Assembly (NCBI RefSeq): GCF_001746415.1
Contig: NZ_MEHJ01000001.1
Location: 5,028,501 to 5,092,500 of the forward strand
Origin: Streptomyces agglomeratus
GTDB lineage: Bacteria; Actinomycetota; Actinomycetes; Streptomycetales; Streptomycetaceae
DNA: 64,000 nt
Direction: 5' to 3'
Below are positions 32,778 through 43,901 of the stretch, piece after piece. Both the position numbers and the translations under genes were made by a program. The number at the start of each line of letters is the position of its first letter. The stretch's first letter is position 1. Under the pieces are notes generated by a model. That model worked only from the letters and a program-made list of their open reading frames with translations. It ran no database searches and was not told where the DNA came from.

Positions 32778-34304
32778 ATGAGCACAACGACGCACCGGCG
32801 CACGGCGAGCGGCCGGACCAAGGCGCTCGGCGCGGTCGTCGCCGCGGCGGTGACCGGTGGCGCGGCTTTCATGTTCACCGGGACGGCGCAGGCCGCTTCG
32901 GTCGGCGCGGCGTACACCAGGACCAGTGGCTGGGAAGGCGGTTACACCGGTCAGTACGTCGTCACCAATGAGACCGGCACCGCGCAGTCGGACTGGACGC
33001 TCGAATTCGACCTGCCGGCGGGGACGAGGATCGGCTCCCTGTGGAACGCCGAGTACGAGGCCGACGGCCGGCACGTGACGGTCAGGCCCGCGAACTGGAC
33101 CAGGAACCTGGCGCCCGGCGCGTCGGTGACCGTCGGCTTCGTCGCCTCCGCCGAGGGCCGGGGCACGGCGGGGGAGCCCACTGGTTGCCTGATCAACGAG
33201 GTGAAGTGCTCGGTCGACCCGGGCGCCACGCCGCAGCCGGGCGGACGGCCGACCGGGCCCACGAAGCCGCCCGCTTCCGCCACTCCCCCGCAGAAGCCGA
33301 CGAGCGCTCCCCCGGCCGGCGCCTCCCCCACGACCGCGCCACCGACGAGTGCCGCACCGACCACGGCGCCCCCGGCCACCGCGCCTGCGGCCACCGCTCC
33401 ACCGGCGGCCACCGGCGCCAGGTTCGCCCCGTACGTCGACACGTCGCTCCACCCGGCGTACGACCTGCTGGACACCGCCACCCGGACCGGCGTGAAGGAG
33501 TTCAACCTGGCCTTCATCACGTCCGGCGGCGACTGCGCGCCGCTGTGGGGCGGGGTCACGGGCCTGACGAGCGACAAGGTCGCCGCCCAGATCGGCGCGC
33601 TGCGCGCCAGGGGCGGCGACGTACGGGTCTCCTTCGGTGGCGCGGCGGGCAGCGAGCTGGCGCTCCGCTGTTCCTCGGCCGACGCGCTGGCGGACGCGTA
33701 CGGCAAGGTGGTGGACGCCTACAAGCTCACGAAGGTCGACTTCGACATCGAGGGCGCGGCCCTGCCGGACAGCGCCGCGAACACGCGCCGCGCCCGGGCG
33801 ATAGCCCAGCTCCAGAAGAAGCACCCGGACCTCGACGTGTCCTTCACGCTGCCGGTGATGCCCGAGGGGCTGACCCAGCCGGGCATCGGCCTGCTCGCCG
33901 ACGCCAGGGAGAACGGGGTGCGGATCAACGCGGTCAACATCATGGCGATGGACTACGGACCCGCGTACAGCGGTGACATGGGTACGTACGCCGTCCAGGC
34001 CGCGACCGCCACGCAGGCGCAGCTCAAGGGCGTGTTCGGGCTGTCGGACGCGGCGGCGTGGAAGACGGTCGCCGTCACCCCGATGATCGGCGTCAACGAC
34101 GTGACCACGGAGATCTTCAAGGTCGACGACGCGGCGCAGCTCGTGAAGTTCGCCGGGGAGAAGGGCATCGGACGGCTCTCCATGTGGTCCTCGACCCGCG
34201 ACCAGGAGTGCCCGGGCGGCGCGAAGGGCTCCGCCGACGCCACGTGCAGCTCGATCGTGCAGCAGCCGCTGGCCTTCACCAGGGCGTTCGCGGCGTACAA
34301 CTAG
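32778..34304 (+). CDS. Secreted chitinase: CBM2 + Pro/Thr linker + GH18
   Basis: A 508-residue secreted enzyme. A signal peptide (to about TAQA) is followed by a family 2 carbohydrate-binding module (about 38-150, two cysteines) and a Thr/Pro/Ala-rich linker (about 155-215). The GH18 domain starts at RFAPYVDTS. The catalytic motif is KVDFDIEG, the DxDxE of GH18 with Glu as proton donor, and the barrel also shows VRVSFGGAAGSEL and NIMAMDYGP. The architecture matches the small Streptomyces chitinases of the ChiD/ChiA-like group. ATG 32778 and GTG 32775 are both possible starts. I looked for a DasR-type palindrome upstream and saw none, so control may differ from that of the LPMO gene. Confidence 0.88.
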   Translation: MSTTTHRRTASGRTKALGAVVAAAVTGGAAFMFTGTAQAASVGAAYTRTSGWEGGYTGQYVVTNETGTAQSDWTLEFDLPAGTRIGSLWNAEYEADGRHVTVRPANWTRNLAPGASVTVGFVASAEGRGTAGEPTGCLINEVKCSVDPGATPQPGGRPTGPTKPPASATPPQKPTSAPPAGASPTTAPPTSAAPTTAPPATAPAATAPPAATGARFAPYVDTSLHPAYDLLDTATRTGVKEFNLAFITSGGDCAPLWGGVTGLTSDKVAAQIGALRARGGDVRVSFGGAAGSELALRCSSADALADAYGKVVDAYKLTKVDFDIEGAALPDSAANTRRARAIAQLQKKHPDLDVSFTLPVMPEGLTQPGIGLLADARENGVRINAVNIMAMDYGPAYSGDMGTYAVQAATATQAQLKGVFGLSDAAAWKTVAVTPMIGVNDVTTEIFKVDDAAQLVKFAGEKGIGRLSMWSSTRDQECPGGAKGSADATCSSIVQQPLAFTRAFAAYN

Positions 34305-34346
34305 CGGTCGGCAGACCGCGACCTTCCAGGACCGCCACCCCCCCGA

Positions 34347-34386
34347 GGCGCGCCCCGGCCGGATCCCCACACGGCCGGGGCGCGCC
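34347..34386 (+). terminator. Perfect 15-bp GC hairpin after the chitinase gene
   Basis: The left arm is 34347-34361 and the right arm 34372-34386, with a 10-nt loop and no mismatch. It lies 43 bp after the chitinase stop. Confidence 0.85.
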
Positions 34387-34515
34387 GTCCGCACGGACGG
34401 TCGCCGAGATGTTGCCGCCCTGATCACCCGGGGCGAGGCTGAGCGGGACGCCACCCGGCTCCAGTGCGCGCGGACGGGACCGCGCCGGCCGTGGTGGGCC
34501 GAAGGAGCGAACGTC

Positions 34516-34815
34516 ATGAGGGTCATGCTGCACGCCCATGTCGACACGGAGTCCGGGAACGAGGCGATCAGAAACGGCAAGATGCCGCAGATGATGAACT
34601 CGGTCATGGAACAGCTCAAGCCCGAGGCCGCCTACTTCTTCCCCAGCATGGGCCGGCGGTCCTGCATGTTCATCTTCGACATGCAGGACAGCTCGCAGCT
34701 GCCCCCGGTCGCGGAGACGTTCTTCATGGAACTCGGCGCGGAGGTCGAGATCGTGCCGGTGATGAACGCCGACGACCTCAAGAAGGGGCTGGAGAGCCTG
34801 AAGACCCGGGGCTGA
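34516..34815 (+). CDS. Small conserved protein of unknown function
   Basis: A 99-residue soluble protein. The ATG follows AAGGAG (GAAGGAGCGAACGTC). The family is frequent in Streptomyces: MRVMLHAHVDTESGNEAIRNG at the start, KPEAAYFFPSMGRR in the middle, then FFMELGAEVEIVPVMNADDL. The fold looks like a ferredoxin-like alpha/beta dimer, as in several DUF families. No catalytic residues are evident. It is a single-gene unit between terminators. Confidence 0.75.
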   Translation: MRVMLHAHVDTESGNEAIRNGKMPQMMNSVMEQLKPEAAYFFPSMGRRSCMFIFDMQDSSQLPPVAETFFMELGAEVEIVPVMNADDLKKGLESLKTRG

Positions 34816-34858
34816 GGGCCGAGATCCCGCTCTTCCCCGGCCCGGTACGGCGGTGGAG

Positions 34859-34926
34859 CCCCGGGCGGCCGGCGGACGGCCGCTCCGGGGCAGCGCGGTC
34901 GGACAGCGCGGTGAGACGCGCTGTCC
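34859..34926. terminator. Back-to-back hairpins between convergent genes
   Basis: The first is GCGGCCG/CGGCCGC (34865-34871/34877-34883), extended by CCCCGG/CCGGGG. The second is GGACAGCGCG/CGCGCTGTCC (34901-34910/34917-34926). They separate the plus-strand small gene from the minus-strand CBS gene and can serve both. Confidence 0.75.
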
Positions 34927-34947
34927 GGGTGGGGCCCGCCGTCCGGT

Positions 34948-35394
34948 CTATCCGGCGACGTTCGCGTAGACGCGGGTGGCGAACTCCGCGATCTGCTCGT
35001 CGGTGAGGTTCTTCGCGAGGTTGGCTTCGGTGATCATTCCGACCAGCTGGTGGCCGCCGGCGACGTCGATGACCGGGACGCGCTTGATCTGGTGCGTCTC
35101 CATGGTCTGGAGCGCCTCGTTGGCGTCCGCGTCGGCGTCGATCCAGTGCACGTGCCCGCCGAGCGTTCCGGCCTGCACCGTCGCCGGGTCCACGCCCTCG
35201 GCGCAGCACTTCACGACGATGTCGCGGTCGGTGATCAGGCCGGTGAGCCTGTTGTCGTCGCCGCAGATGGGCAGACAGCCGACGTTCAGGTCGCGCATCA
35301 TCTGCGCCGCGTCGAACAGCGACTGATGCGCACCGACGCACTGCACCCCGCTGGTCATGATGTCGCGGGCCTTGAGCTGCTTGTTCATAGCCAT
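34948..35394 (-). CDS. Tandem CBS-domain protein
   Basis: A 148-residue protein made almost entirely of two CBS domains: KARDIMTSGVQCVGAHQSLFDAAQ, with LTGLITDRDIV ending the first, and HQIKRVPVID, with LVGMITEANLA ending the second. CBS pairs bind adenosyl nucleotides or nucleic acids and regulate partners. The ATG at 35394 is chosen because GGGAGGA lies upstream; a frame to 35457 is longer. Stand-alone CBS proteins of this size are common in Streptomyces, function unassigned. Confidence 0.86.
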   Translation of the reverse strand: MAMNKQLKARDIMTSGVQCVGAHQSLFDAAQMMRDLNVGCLPICGDDNRLTGLITDRDIVVKCCAEGVDPATVQAGTLGGHVHWIDADADANEALQTMETHQIKRVPVIDVAGGHQLVGMITEANLAKNLTDEQIAEFATRVYANVAG

Positions 35395-35556
35395 GATGTC
35401 CGGGTCCTCCCGCGTCGCGTTCGGGACGTTGTTCTCTCCTCCATCCGATGACAACACGGATGGCGTACGGGCGCCCCTCGGGACCGGGGCGGCTCGGCCT
35501 TCCCCCGCGAGTGGCTTCCCCCGGGTGGCTTGCCCTGCGTCGCGGTCCCGGCGTGG

Positions 35557-35928
35557 TCAGGAGCCGGCGGGTACGGCGTAGTCCCCGAAGCCGACCCAGT
35601 CGAGGGTCACGCAGGGTTCGTCGCCGACCACCCACGCGTCGTGGCCGGGCGCGATGGAGATGAAGTCGCCGGGCCCGGCTTCGACGCTCTCGCCGTCGTC
35701 CATGACGATCTTCATCCGCCCGCCGGCGATGTAACCGGTGTGGGCCGCCTGGCAGCTTTCGGTCCCGGCGATGGGCTTGACGTGCTTGGACCACTGCCAG
35801 CCCGGCTCGAAGACCGCGCGGCCGACGGGGCCCCGGTCGGTGTTGATCAGATCGAGCCTGCCCTTGCCCTCCTCGAACGGACGGGTCTCGTCGGCGGAGT
35901 CGAAGTTCCTGCACACGAGCGTGGCCAT
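35557..35928 (-). CDS. Cupin-domain protein
   Basis: A 123-residue single cupin. The first motif region spans WSKHVKPIAGTESCQAAHTGYI, with His and Glu candidates for metal binding, and the second GPGDFISIAPGHDAWVVGDEP. The start ATG has GGGAGG upstream. Single cupins include sugar epimerases, dioxygenases and regulators; no specific reaction can be named. It is a stand-alone gene between the CBS and hypothetical genes. Confidence 0.8.
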   Translation of the reverse strand: MATLVCRNFDSADETRPFEEGKGRLDLINTDRGPVGRAVFEPGWQWSKHVKPIAGTESCQAAHTGYIAGGRMKIVMDDGESVEAGPGDFISIAPGHDAWVVGDEPCVTLDWVGFGDYAVPAGS

Positions 35929-36010
35929 GATGATCAGCCTCCCGGCGGGCGCTGGTGTCCCCGAGTCCATTTCCAGGCTACGCGCGGGGGGCCGTTTCGC
36001 AGGTCGCGCG

Positions 36011-36544
36011 TCAGTCGTCGGAAGTGGTGCCCTTCAGGAAGCGTTCCACTTCACTGGCGACCCCGGATTTCGCCGTCGAGGTGCGAGGCCCGGCGCTCGT
36101 GGAACCCTCGTGCACTCCGAGGGCACCCACCCATACGTAGCCGAAGGACGGTTCCTCGTCGATTTTCGGACTGATCTGAATATCGAGCTGCTTGAGCTTC
36201 GGAGCGGGCGCGGCGACATAGAGCGTCGCCGTCACCCGGCGCTGTGGGTAGAGGTTGAAGTCGCGAATACCGTCGGCCGCGTACTCGTCGACGAAAGCGC
36301 CGTTGCCGTTCCGGCCCACGCGGACGTCGTAGTGCTCGGGATGCCCGTGCAGATCGACCGAGAAGAACGTGGAAGCGCGATTCTCGAACGTGACCTGGAA
36401 GCTGACGTAGGTCAGTCCCTTGGCGTCGTCGTGCCGCCCGCGCGCCGGTACGGCCTTCTTGAGGCCGTGCACCCGGACGCGCAGCCCGGCCCATTCCTCG
36501 GACTGGTATTCCTGCCAGTCCCCGACGACGTTCGGCACGTCCAT
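36011..36544 (-). CDS. Hypothetical beta-rich protein
   Basis: A 177-residue protein without a signal peptide. It has WAGLRVRVHGLKKAVPA, TYVSFQVTFENRASTFFSVDLHG and RRVTATLYVAAPAPKLKQLDIQIS, consistent with an immunoglobulin-like beta-sandwich similar to DUF4352-type domains, but the family is not certain. ATG 36544 is the first with a plausible ribosome site; others at 36553 and 36574 are possible. Function unknown. Confidence 0.65.
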   Translation of the reverse strand: MDVPNVVGDWQEYQSEEWAGLRVRVHGLKKAVPARGRHDDAKGLTYVSFQVTFENRASTFFSVDLHGHPEHYDVRVGRNGNGAFVDEYAADGIRDFNLYPQRRVTATLYVAAPAPKLKQLDIQISPKIDEEPSFGYVWVGALGVHEGSTSAGPRTSTAKSGVASEVERFLKGTTSDD

Positions 36545-36752
36545 GGTCCCCACCATCCCACCCGTTCGGCTCACGGAAGCCTAGAACGAACGCTGATCCC
36601 AGCACAGTCCGCCGGATGAAGATCAGCCCTTCAGGCACCTCACGGGCGGAAGGCGCGGGTCCGCATAATTCCCGCGTAATCGGACGGGGGAAGGGCACCT
36701 GATGCCAGGTCAAGCATTCAACTGAACGACCATCACGGAAAGTGGAGGTTCC

Positions 36753-37625
36753 ATGTTCGAGTTACGCAAGGGCCTGAGGACCGGAGCCATGGGCGTGGCG
36801 GGAGCCGTCGCGTGCACCGCGTTGGTGGCGTGCGGGAGCGACAGCTCGGACGCGGGTGACAAGTCGGCCGAAAAGAACCAGGCCGAGAAGAAGAGCCCGG
36901 GCGTTCAGGAGGACGGCACCGCGGCTGTGCGTACCGCCTACGACAAGACCGCTGAGGCGGAAACCGCGCGCATGACGCTGACCACGCGCACCTCCGCCCA
37001 GGGCAAGTCCGTGGCCGCCAAGGGCCAGGGCGTCATCGACCTCTCCGAGGGCGACAGCGAAATGACGCTCTCGGCCGGGGGCCAGAGGATCGAGCAGCGG
37101 GTGGTCGACGGCATCGTCTACCAGAAGCTGCCCAAGGCGCAGCAGGCGAAGGTCCCCGGCAAGAAGCCCTGGGTCAAGATCGACCTCGCCAAGGCTGCCC
37201 AGCAGAACGGCGGTTCCTCGCAGGTGAACGACCCGGCCGAGTCCGCCGGCTTCGCCAAGGGCGTGACCGACAAGGACGTCAAGAAGATCGGCACGGAGCA
37301 AATCGCCGGCACGAACACCACCCGTTACCGCGTCACGGTCGACGTCGACAAGCTCGCCCGCACGGGCGACCCGGCCAAGGCCGACCGGCTGAAGAAGCAG
37401 CTCGGGCCGACCCTGCCGATGGACGTGTGGCTGGACGACGACGGGCGAATCCGCCGCCAGCAGATGGACATGCACCTGAAGGCGCCCGGCGGCGCGGCGG
37501 CCGACGGCCCGCAGAAGGCCGACGTCCGGACCGTCATCGAGTTCAGCGACTTCGGTGCCGAGCTGGACGTCGAACCCCCGGCAGCGGCCCGGACCGCCGA
37601 CCTGACCGGCAGGGCGAAGCAGTAG
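36753..37625 (+). CDS. Lipoprotein with LolA/LppX-like fold
   Basis: A 290-residue secreted lipoprotein. The signal peptide ends in a lipobox (TALVACGS), followed by a Lys/Glu-rich linker. The rest (about 60-285) reads like the LppX/LprAFG or DUF6612 curved beta-sheet fold: TLTTRTSAQGKSVAAKGQGVIDL, VVDGIVYQKL, GTNTTRYRVTVDVDKLA and LPMDVWLDDDGRIRR. These may carry a lipid or bind envelope components. The ATG follows GGAGG. It is convergent with bglC. Confidence 0.82.
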   Translation: MFELRKGLRTGAMGVAGAVACTALVACGSDSSDAGDKSAEKNQAEKKSPGVQEDGTAAVRTAYDKTAEAETARMTLTTRTSAQGKSVAAKGQGVIDLSEGDSEMTLSAGGQRIEQRVVDGIVYQKLPKAQQAKVPGKKPWVKIDLAKAAQQNGGSSQVNDPAESAGFAKGVTDKDVKKIGTEQIAGTNTTRYRVTVDVDKLARTGDPAKADRLKKQLGPTLPMDVWLDDDGRIRRQQMDMHLKAPGGAAADGPQKADVRTVIEFSDFGAELDVEPPAAARTADLTGRAKQ

Positions 37626-37700
37626 GCAGCCCTGTGACATGGCCGCTGACGCCCGCCCCGAACGGGAGATCCCCCGTGGCGGCAGCCCCGGGCCGGCCGC

Positions 37701-39182
<1,482 letters not shown>

Positions 39183-39223
39183 CAAAACGCTCCCGGTAGG
39201 AGAGAGAAGGGAAGTGGAGCCAC

Positions 39224-40099
39224 TCAGCCCTTGACCGCGCCCTGCATGATTCCGCCCACGATCTGGCGCCCGAAGAGCACGAAGGCCAGCAGCAGCGGCA
39301 GCGTGCCGAGCAGGGCGCCGGCCATGATGACCGACTGGTCGGGTACGAAGCCCTGCCCGAGGTTGGCGAGCGCCACCTGCACCGTCGGGTTGTCCTGCGT
39401 CAGCGCGATGATGGGCCAGAAGAAGTCGTTCCACGCGGCCACGAAGGTCAGCATGCCCAGCACCGCCATCGCCGGCCGGGCGGCGGGGAAGACGATGTGC
39501 CAGATGATCCGCAGGCTGCTCGCCCCGTCGACCCGCGCCGCCTCGACCAGTTCGCTGGGCAGCGCCTGCACCAGGTACTGGCGCATGAAGAAGACCCCGA
39601 ACGCGCTGACGAGCGTCGGCAGGATGACGGCCTGGAGCTGATCGGTCCACTGGAGCTCGGCGACCGTCATGAACAGCGGTACGACGCTGAGCTGCGGCGG
39701 CACCATCATCGTGGCCACGACCAGGAGCATCAGCAGGTTCTTGAAGCGGAATCGCAGCTTGGCGAAGGCGAAACCGGCCAGCGTCGAGAACAGCACGGTC
39801 CCCAGCGCGATGGTCCCGGCCACCACCGCCGTGTTGAGCAGGGCCAGCCCCATGTTGGCGTCGGTCCACGCGGTCTGGAGGTTCTTGAAGAGGTTCCCGC
39901 CGAACCAGAAGGGCGGCGGCGTCTGGGACAGCCGGGTGTTGTTGCGGGAGGCCGCGATCGCCGTCCACACGAGCGGGAACAGCGACCCGGCGGTGAAGAG
40001 GATCAGGACGGCGTACGTGAGGGGACCGCCGTGCAGGTGGCGTCCGGCCCGGCCGCGCAGGACCGGCCGGCGCTGCGGCGTCGGCTTCGTCGGCTTCAT
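39224..40099 (-). CDS. cebG: Cello-oligosaccharide ABC permease CebG
   Basis: A 291-residue MalG-type permease with about six helices. The EAA loop is [22 protein letters not shown]. The ATG overlaps the cebF stop (ATGA). With CebF it forms the membrane channel. There is no ATPase gene in the cluster; Streptomyces sugar importers share the ATPase MsiK encoded elsewhere. Confidence 0.9.
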   Translation of the reverse strand: MKPTKPTPQRRPVLRGRAGRHLHGGPLTYAVLILFTAGSLFPLVWTAIAASRNNTRLSQTPPPFWFGGNLFKNLQTAWTDANMGLALLNTAVVAGTIALGTVLFSTLAGFAFAKLRFRFKNLLMLLVVATMMVPPQLSVVPLFMTVAELQWTDQLQAVILPTLVSAFGVFFMRQYLVQALPSELVEAARVDGASSLRIIWHIVFPAARPAMAVLGMLTFVAAWNDFFWPIIALTQDNPTVQVALANLGQGFVPDQSVIMAGALLGTLPLLLAFVLFGRQIVGGIMQGAVKG

Positions 40100-41127
40100 T
40101 GGCTCTTCCTCAACCGGCGGGCGACCAGCAGGTGGACGCCCGCCACGATCAGCAGGATCAGGAACATCGACCAGGCGATCGCGGAGGCCCGCCCGAGGTG
40201 GAAGTTGAACCAGCCCTGTTCGTACAGGTAGAGCCCGAGCGTCTGGAACTGGTGCGACGCCCCGCCCTTCTGCCCGCCCGCCCCGCCGAACAGCAGCGGC
40301 TCACCGAACAACTGCGTGGCGCCGATCGTCGAGACGACGACCGTGAAGAGGATCGTCGGCCGCAGCGACGGGATGGTGACGTGCAGGAACTGCTGCCACC
40401 GGGTGGCCCCGTCCAGCGCGGCCGACTCGTACAGATCGTTCGGCACCGCCTGCATGGCGGCCAGATAGATCAGCGCGTTGTACCCGGTCCACCGCCAGAT
40501 CACGATCGTCGACACCGCGACCTGCGAGGAAAGCGTCCCGCTCTGCCAGTCGACCTTCCCGAGACCCACGGCGTCCAGCACCCAGTTGATCATCCCGTAG
40601 TCGCGCCCGAACAGGAGCACGAAGACGAGGGTCGCTGCCGCCACCGACGTGGCGTACGGCGTGAGGATCGCGACCCGGAAGAAGCCCGAGGCGCGCAGCC
40701 GGTAGTTGAGCAGATGCGCGATGCCGAGCGCCATCAGCAGCTGCGGCACCGTCGAGAGGACCCCGATGGTGAAGGTGTTGCGCAGCGCGTTCCAGAAGAA
40801 CTCGTCCTCCAGGAGCCGGGTGTAGTTGTGCAGCCCCACCCACTCCATGTCGTTCGGCGCCGACAACGACACGCGGTGCAGCGACGACCACCCCGTATAG
40901 AGGAGGGGGAAGACCCCGAAGGCCGCGAAGAACACGAAGAAGGGCGCGACGAAGGCGTACGGGCTGTACTTCGTGTCCCAGCGGTAGCGCCTGCTGCGCC
41001 ACGCCCGGCGGCGGTCACCGGCCTGCGGCCGCTCCACCGCCGCTGTCGCCCGGCGGTCCGGGGCCGGGACCGCGTCCCCCGAGGAAGGGGACGCGGCCGG
41101 GCCGGACTGGTCGGTGTACGGACGCAT
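40096..41127 (-). CDS. cebF: Cello-oligosaccharide ABC permease CebF
   Basis: A 343-residue MalF-type permease with a charged ~50-residue N-terminal tail, then six helices. The EAA loop is [23 protein letters not shown]. Its start abuts the cebE stop. The order cebE-cebF-cebG-bglC is that of characterised streptomycete cellobiose loci. Confidence 0.9.
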   Translation of the reverse strand: MRPYTDQSGPAASPSSGDAVPAPDRRATAAVERPQAGDRRRAWRSRRYRWDTKYSPYAFVAPFFVFFAAFGVFPLLYTGWSSLHRVSLSAPNDMEWVGLHNYTRLLEDEFFWNALRNTFTIGVLSTVPQLLMALGIAHLLNYRLRASGFFRVAILTPYATSVAAATLVFVLLFGRDYGMINWVLDAVGLGKVDWQSGTLSSQVAVSTIVIWRWTGYNALIYLAAMQAVPNDLYESAALDGATRWQQFLHVTIPSLRPTILFTVVVSTIGATQLFGEPLLFGGAGGQKGGASHQFQTLGLYLYEQGWFNFHLGRASAIAWSMFLILLIVAGVHLLVARRLRKSQ

Positions 41128-42467
41128 CAGCCGTCCACCGCGTTGTCGATCTCCTTCAGAGCCGCCTTCCAGCCCTCCTGCGGGCTCTTGCCCTGCTGCT
41201 CCACCTGGAGGATGCCGACATCACCGAAAGCGGTACCGATCTGCTGGTCCTTCGGGCCGAGCACCAGGGTCGGGATGCCCTTGGCCGCCTCGGCGAAGAG
41301 CTGGCCGGTCGGCGCGTCGCCGAAGTACGGGTTCCTGGCGCCGGAGACCACGTCCAGGTCGTACGCCGGCGGGGTGGACGGGAAGCTCGCCTGCTTGTCG
41401 AAGAGCTTCGCCTGCTGTTCGGGCGCGGTCAGCCACGCCGCGAGCTTGATCGCCTCCGCCTTGTTCTTGCCGGCCTTCGGTACGCCGATGAACGAGCCGC
41501 CCCAGTTGGCCGGCTTGGGCGCCGCCGCGACGTCCCACTTGTCCTCGCCGGCCGTTCCCGCCTTCTCCTTGATGTAGCCGAGCATCCACGGCGGGCAGGA
41601 GACGGTGGCGAAGGTCCCGTTGGCGTACGCCTGGTCCCACGCCTTGTCGAACTGCTTCAGCTTGCCGGTCAGTCCGCCCTCGGCCGCCTGCATCGCCAGG
41701 TCCCAGGCGGTCTTCACGGCCGGGCTGTCCTTGTAGATCAGCTTGCCGTCGCCGTCGTAGAACCGCTCCGCGTAACCGTTGTTGACGGCGGCGAAGAGAC
41801 CGGCCGCCGAGTCGGTGAAGGTGGTTCCCCCGGGCCCCTTCGCCTTGTACCGCTTGCCCACGTCGACGTACTTCTGCCAGTCGCCCGCCCACAGCTTGCC
41901 CACCGCCTCGCGGTCGGTCGGCAGCCCAGCCTTCGCGAAGAGGTCCTTGCGGTAGCACAGGCCCATCGGCCCGATGTCCGTACCGAGCGCGACGGTCCGC
42001 CCGTCCCTGGCGGTCCCCTGCGCCCACTTCCAGTCCAGCCAGTTCGACTTGTCGATGCCCGGGGCCTTCGACAGGTCCTCGAACTTGTCCGCCTGCGTGG
42101 TGGCGATCTCGTTGATGTTCCCGACCTCTATGGCCTGGATGTCCTGGAGGCCGCTGTTGGCCGCGAGGTGCGTCAGCAGTTCCGGGTAGTACGTGTCGAC
42201 GCGCTCGGTCACGTCCTCCTTGATGAGGATCTCGGGGTGCAGCTTCATGTACTCGTCGTAGAGCCCGGCCTGCTTGTAGCCGAAGACGCCGAAGGTGCCG
42301 ATCTCGATGACGGTCCTGCCCTTGGCGTCCTTCTTGCTGCCACCGGAGCCACCGCCGCCGGTTCCCTCGTCGCTGTCCTCGGCGCAGCCGCCGAGCAGAC
42401 CCGCGCCGAGTGCGACCACGGCGGCGACGACCACCGCTCTGCGACGTGTTCGGGTGCTGGTGCGCAT
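41127..42467 (-). CDS. cebE: Cello-oligosaccharide-binding lipoprotein CebE
   Basis: A 446-residue solute-binding lipoprotein: basic n-region, hydrophobic core and lipobox ending GLLGGC, then a Gly/Ser-rich linker. The binding domain shows ERVDTYYPELLTHLAAN, LCYRKDLFAKAGLP and FIGVPKAGKNKAEA. It captures cellobiose or cellotriose outside the cell for the CebFG/MsiK importer. The ATG is 7 bp after AAGGAGG. The CebR operator is 117 bp upstream. Confidence 0.92.
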   Translation of the reverse strand: MRTSTRTRRRAVVVAAVVALGAGLLGGCAEDSDEGTGGGGSGGSKKDAKGRTVIEIGTFGVFGYKQAGLYDEYMKLHPEILIKEDVTERVDTYYPELLTHLAANSGLQDIQAIEVGNINEIATTQADKFEDLSKAPGIDKSNWLDWKWAQGTARDGRTVALGTDIGPMGLCYRKDLFAKAGLPTDREAVGKLWAGDWQKYVDVGKRYKAKGPGGTTFTDSAAGLFAAVNNGYAERFYDGDGKLIYKDSPAVKTAWDLAMQAAEGGLTGKLKQFDKAWDQAYANGTFATVSCPPWMLGYIKEKAGTAGEDKWDVAAAPKPANWGGSFIGVPKAGKNKAEAIKLAAWLTAPEQQAKLFDKQASFPSTPPAYDLDVVSGARNPYFGDAPTGQLFAEAAKGIPTLVLGPKDQQIGTAFGDVGILQVEQQGKSPQEGWKAALKEIDNAVDG

Positions 42468-42583
42468 TGCGTCCTCCTTGTGCCCTGACGTGCCGACCCC
42501 CCGGCCAACTGCATGGATACGTACGTGAGTTGCGGCTGCGGCGCGGGCGGGGAACGTGCGGGATGTGTATGACTCAGGTACTG

Positions 42584-42597
42584 TGGGAGCGCTCCCA
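42584..42597. promoter_or_regulatory. CebR operator (perfect 14-bp palindrome)
   Basis: TGGGAGCGCTCCCA matches the known CebR site exactly. It lies between the divergent cebE and cebR starts, so CebR should repress cebEFG-bglC and probably itself until cellobiose or cellotriose is present. Confidence 0.95.
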
Positions 42598-42750
42598 TGT
42601 GTGATGTGTTGAAGGTTCGCGGCTCCTTGCGGGGGTGTCAAGGCGCCGGACAGCAGGATTTGCTGTCCCGGATCGCTATGAGATATTGCGCAGCGCCGGA
42701 CGGCGACCGGAGGGCGCCCGGACGGCGCACAGTATGGGGAGGTCGGGACG

Positions 42751-43824
42751 ATGGTGACGCGGGGAATCCGGGGTCAGGCAGGCCGGGGGAGCCGGAGCGG
42801 CGGGCGGCCCACTCTCGAAGAAGTGGCCGCACGGGCGGGTGTGGGCCGGGGCACCGTCTCCCGGGTGGTCAACGGCTCCCCGCGCGTCAGCGACGAGACG
42901 CGCGCCGCCGTCGAGGCCGCCGTGGACGAGCTGGGGTACGTACCGAACCGCGCGGCCCGCGCACTCGCCGCCAACCGCACGGACGCCATCGCGCTCGTCG
43001 TCCCCGAGGTCGAGTCCCGCTTCTTCGCCGAGCCGTACTTCTCCGACATCGTGCGCGGCGTCAGCGCCGCCCTCGACAGCACCGAGATGCAGCTGCTGCT
43101 CACCATCGTCGGCAGCGACCGCGAGCGCGGCCGCCTGGCCAACTACCTCGCCGGCCACCGTGTCGACGGCGTCCTGCTCGTCTCCGTACGCGCCGACGAT
43201 CCGCTGCCCGAGCTGCTGGTCCGGCTCGGCATCCCGACGGTCATCAGCGGCCGCCGCTCCGAGCAGGAGCCGCTCGCCTGCGTCGACGCGGACAACGTCA
43301 CCGGCGCGCGCGGAGCGGTGACCCACCTCATATCGCGCGGCCGCCGCACGATAGCCACCATCACGGGACGGCTGGAGGTGTACGGCGCCCAGTGCCGTCT
43401 CGACGGCTACCGCGAGGCACTGACGGCGGGCGGCCTCGCCGTCGACGAGCGGCTGATCGCCCCCGCCGACTTCACCGAGGAGGGCGGCCGCCGCGCCATG
43501 AACGAGCTGCTCGAACGCAGCCCGCACCTCGACGCCGTCTTCGTCGCGTCGGACGTGATGGCGGCGGGCGCCCGCCAGGTCCTGCGGGAGCGGGGCCGCA
43601 GCGTTCCCGGAGACGTGGCGCTGGTGGGCTTCGACGACTCGCCCATCGCCCGCCACATGGACCCGCCGCTGACCAGCGTCCGCGTACCGATCGAGGAGAT
43701 GGGCCGCGAGATGACCCGCGTGCTGCTGGAGGAGATCGCCGACCGGCGCCCGGCGGGCACCCGCGCGATGGCACCGCGCCTGAGCGTGTTCCCGACCGAA
43801 CTGATCACCCGCACGTCGTCCTGA
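42751..43824 (+). CDS. cebR: LacI-family repressor CebR
   Basis: A 357-residue repressor. The LacI helix-turn-helix is TLEEVAARAGVGRGTVSRVVNG, with hinge helix VPNRAARALAANR. The effector domain has VASDVMAAGARQVLRERG and VALVGFDDSPIARHMDPPLTSV. Cello-oligosaccharides release it from TGGGAGCGCTCCCA. It is divergent from cebE with the operator between. The ATG follows GGGAGG. In S. griseus CebR is reported to affect development as well as cellulose use. Confidence 0.93.
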   Translation: MVTRGIRGQAGRGSRSGGRPTLEEVAARAGVGRGTVSRVVNGSPRVSDETRAAVEAAVDELGYVPNRAARALAANRTDAIALVVPEVESRFFAEPYFSDIVRGVSAALDSTEMQLLLTIVGSDRERGRLANYLAGHRVDGVLLVSVRADDPLPELLVRLGIPTVISGRRSEQEPLACVDADNVTGARGAVTHLISRGRRTIATITGRLEVYGAQCRLDGYREALTAGGLAVDERLIAPADFTEEGGRRAMNELLERSPHLDAVFVASDVMAAGARQVLRERGRSVPGDVALVGFDDSPIARHMDPPLTSVRVPIEEMGREMTRVLLEEIADRRPAGTRAMAPRLSVFPTELITRTSS

Positions 43825-43858
43825 CGGCGCCGCCGCGCGGCCCCACGGCAAAACGACC

Positions 43859-43890
43859 GAGCCCCTGACCTGTTTCCAGGTCAGGGGCTC
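43859..43890. terminator. Bidirectional hairpin between cebR and tRNA-His
   Basis: GAGCCCCTGACCTG and CAGGTCAGGGGCTC pair perfectly around a 4-nt TTTC loop. It can stop cebR on the plus strand and tRNA-His on the minus strand. Confidence 0.85.
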
Positions 43891-43901
43891 GGATCGATCA
43901 G

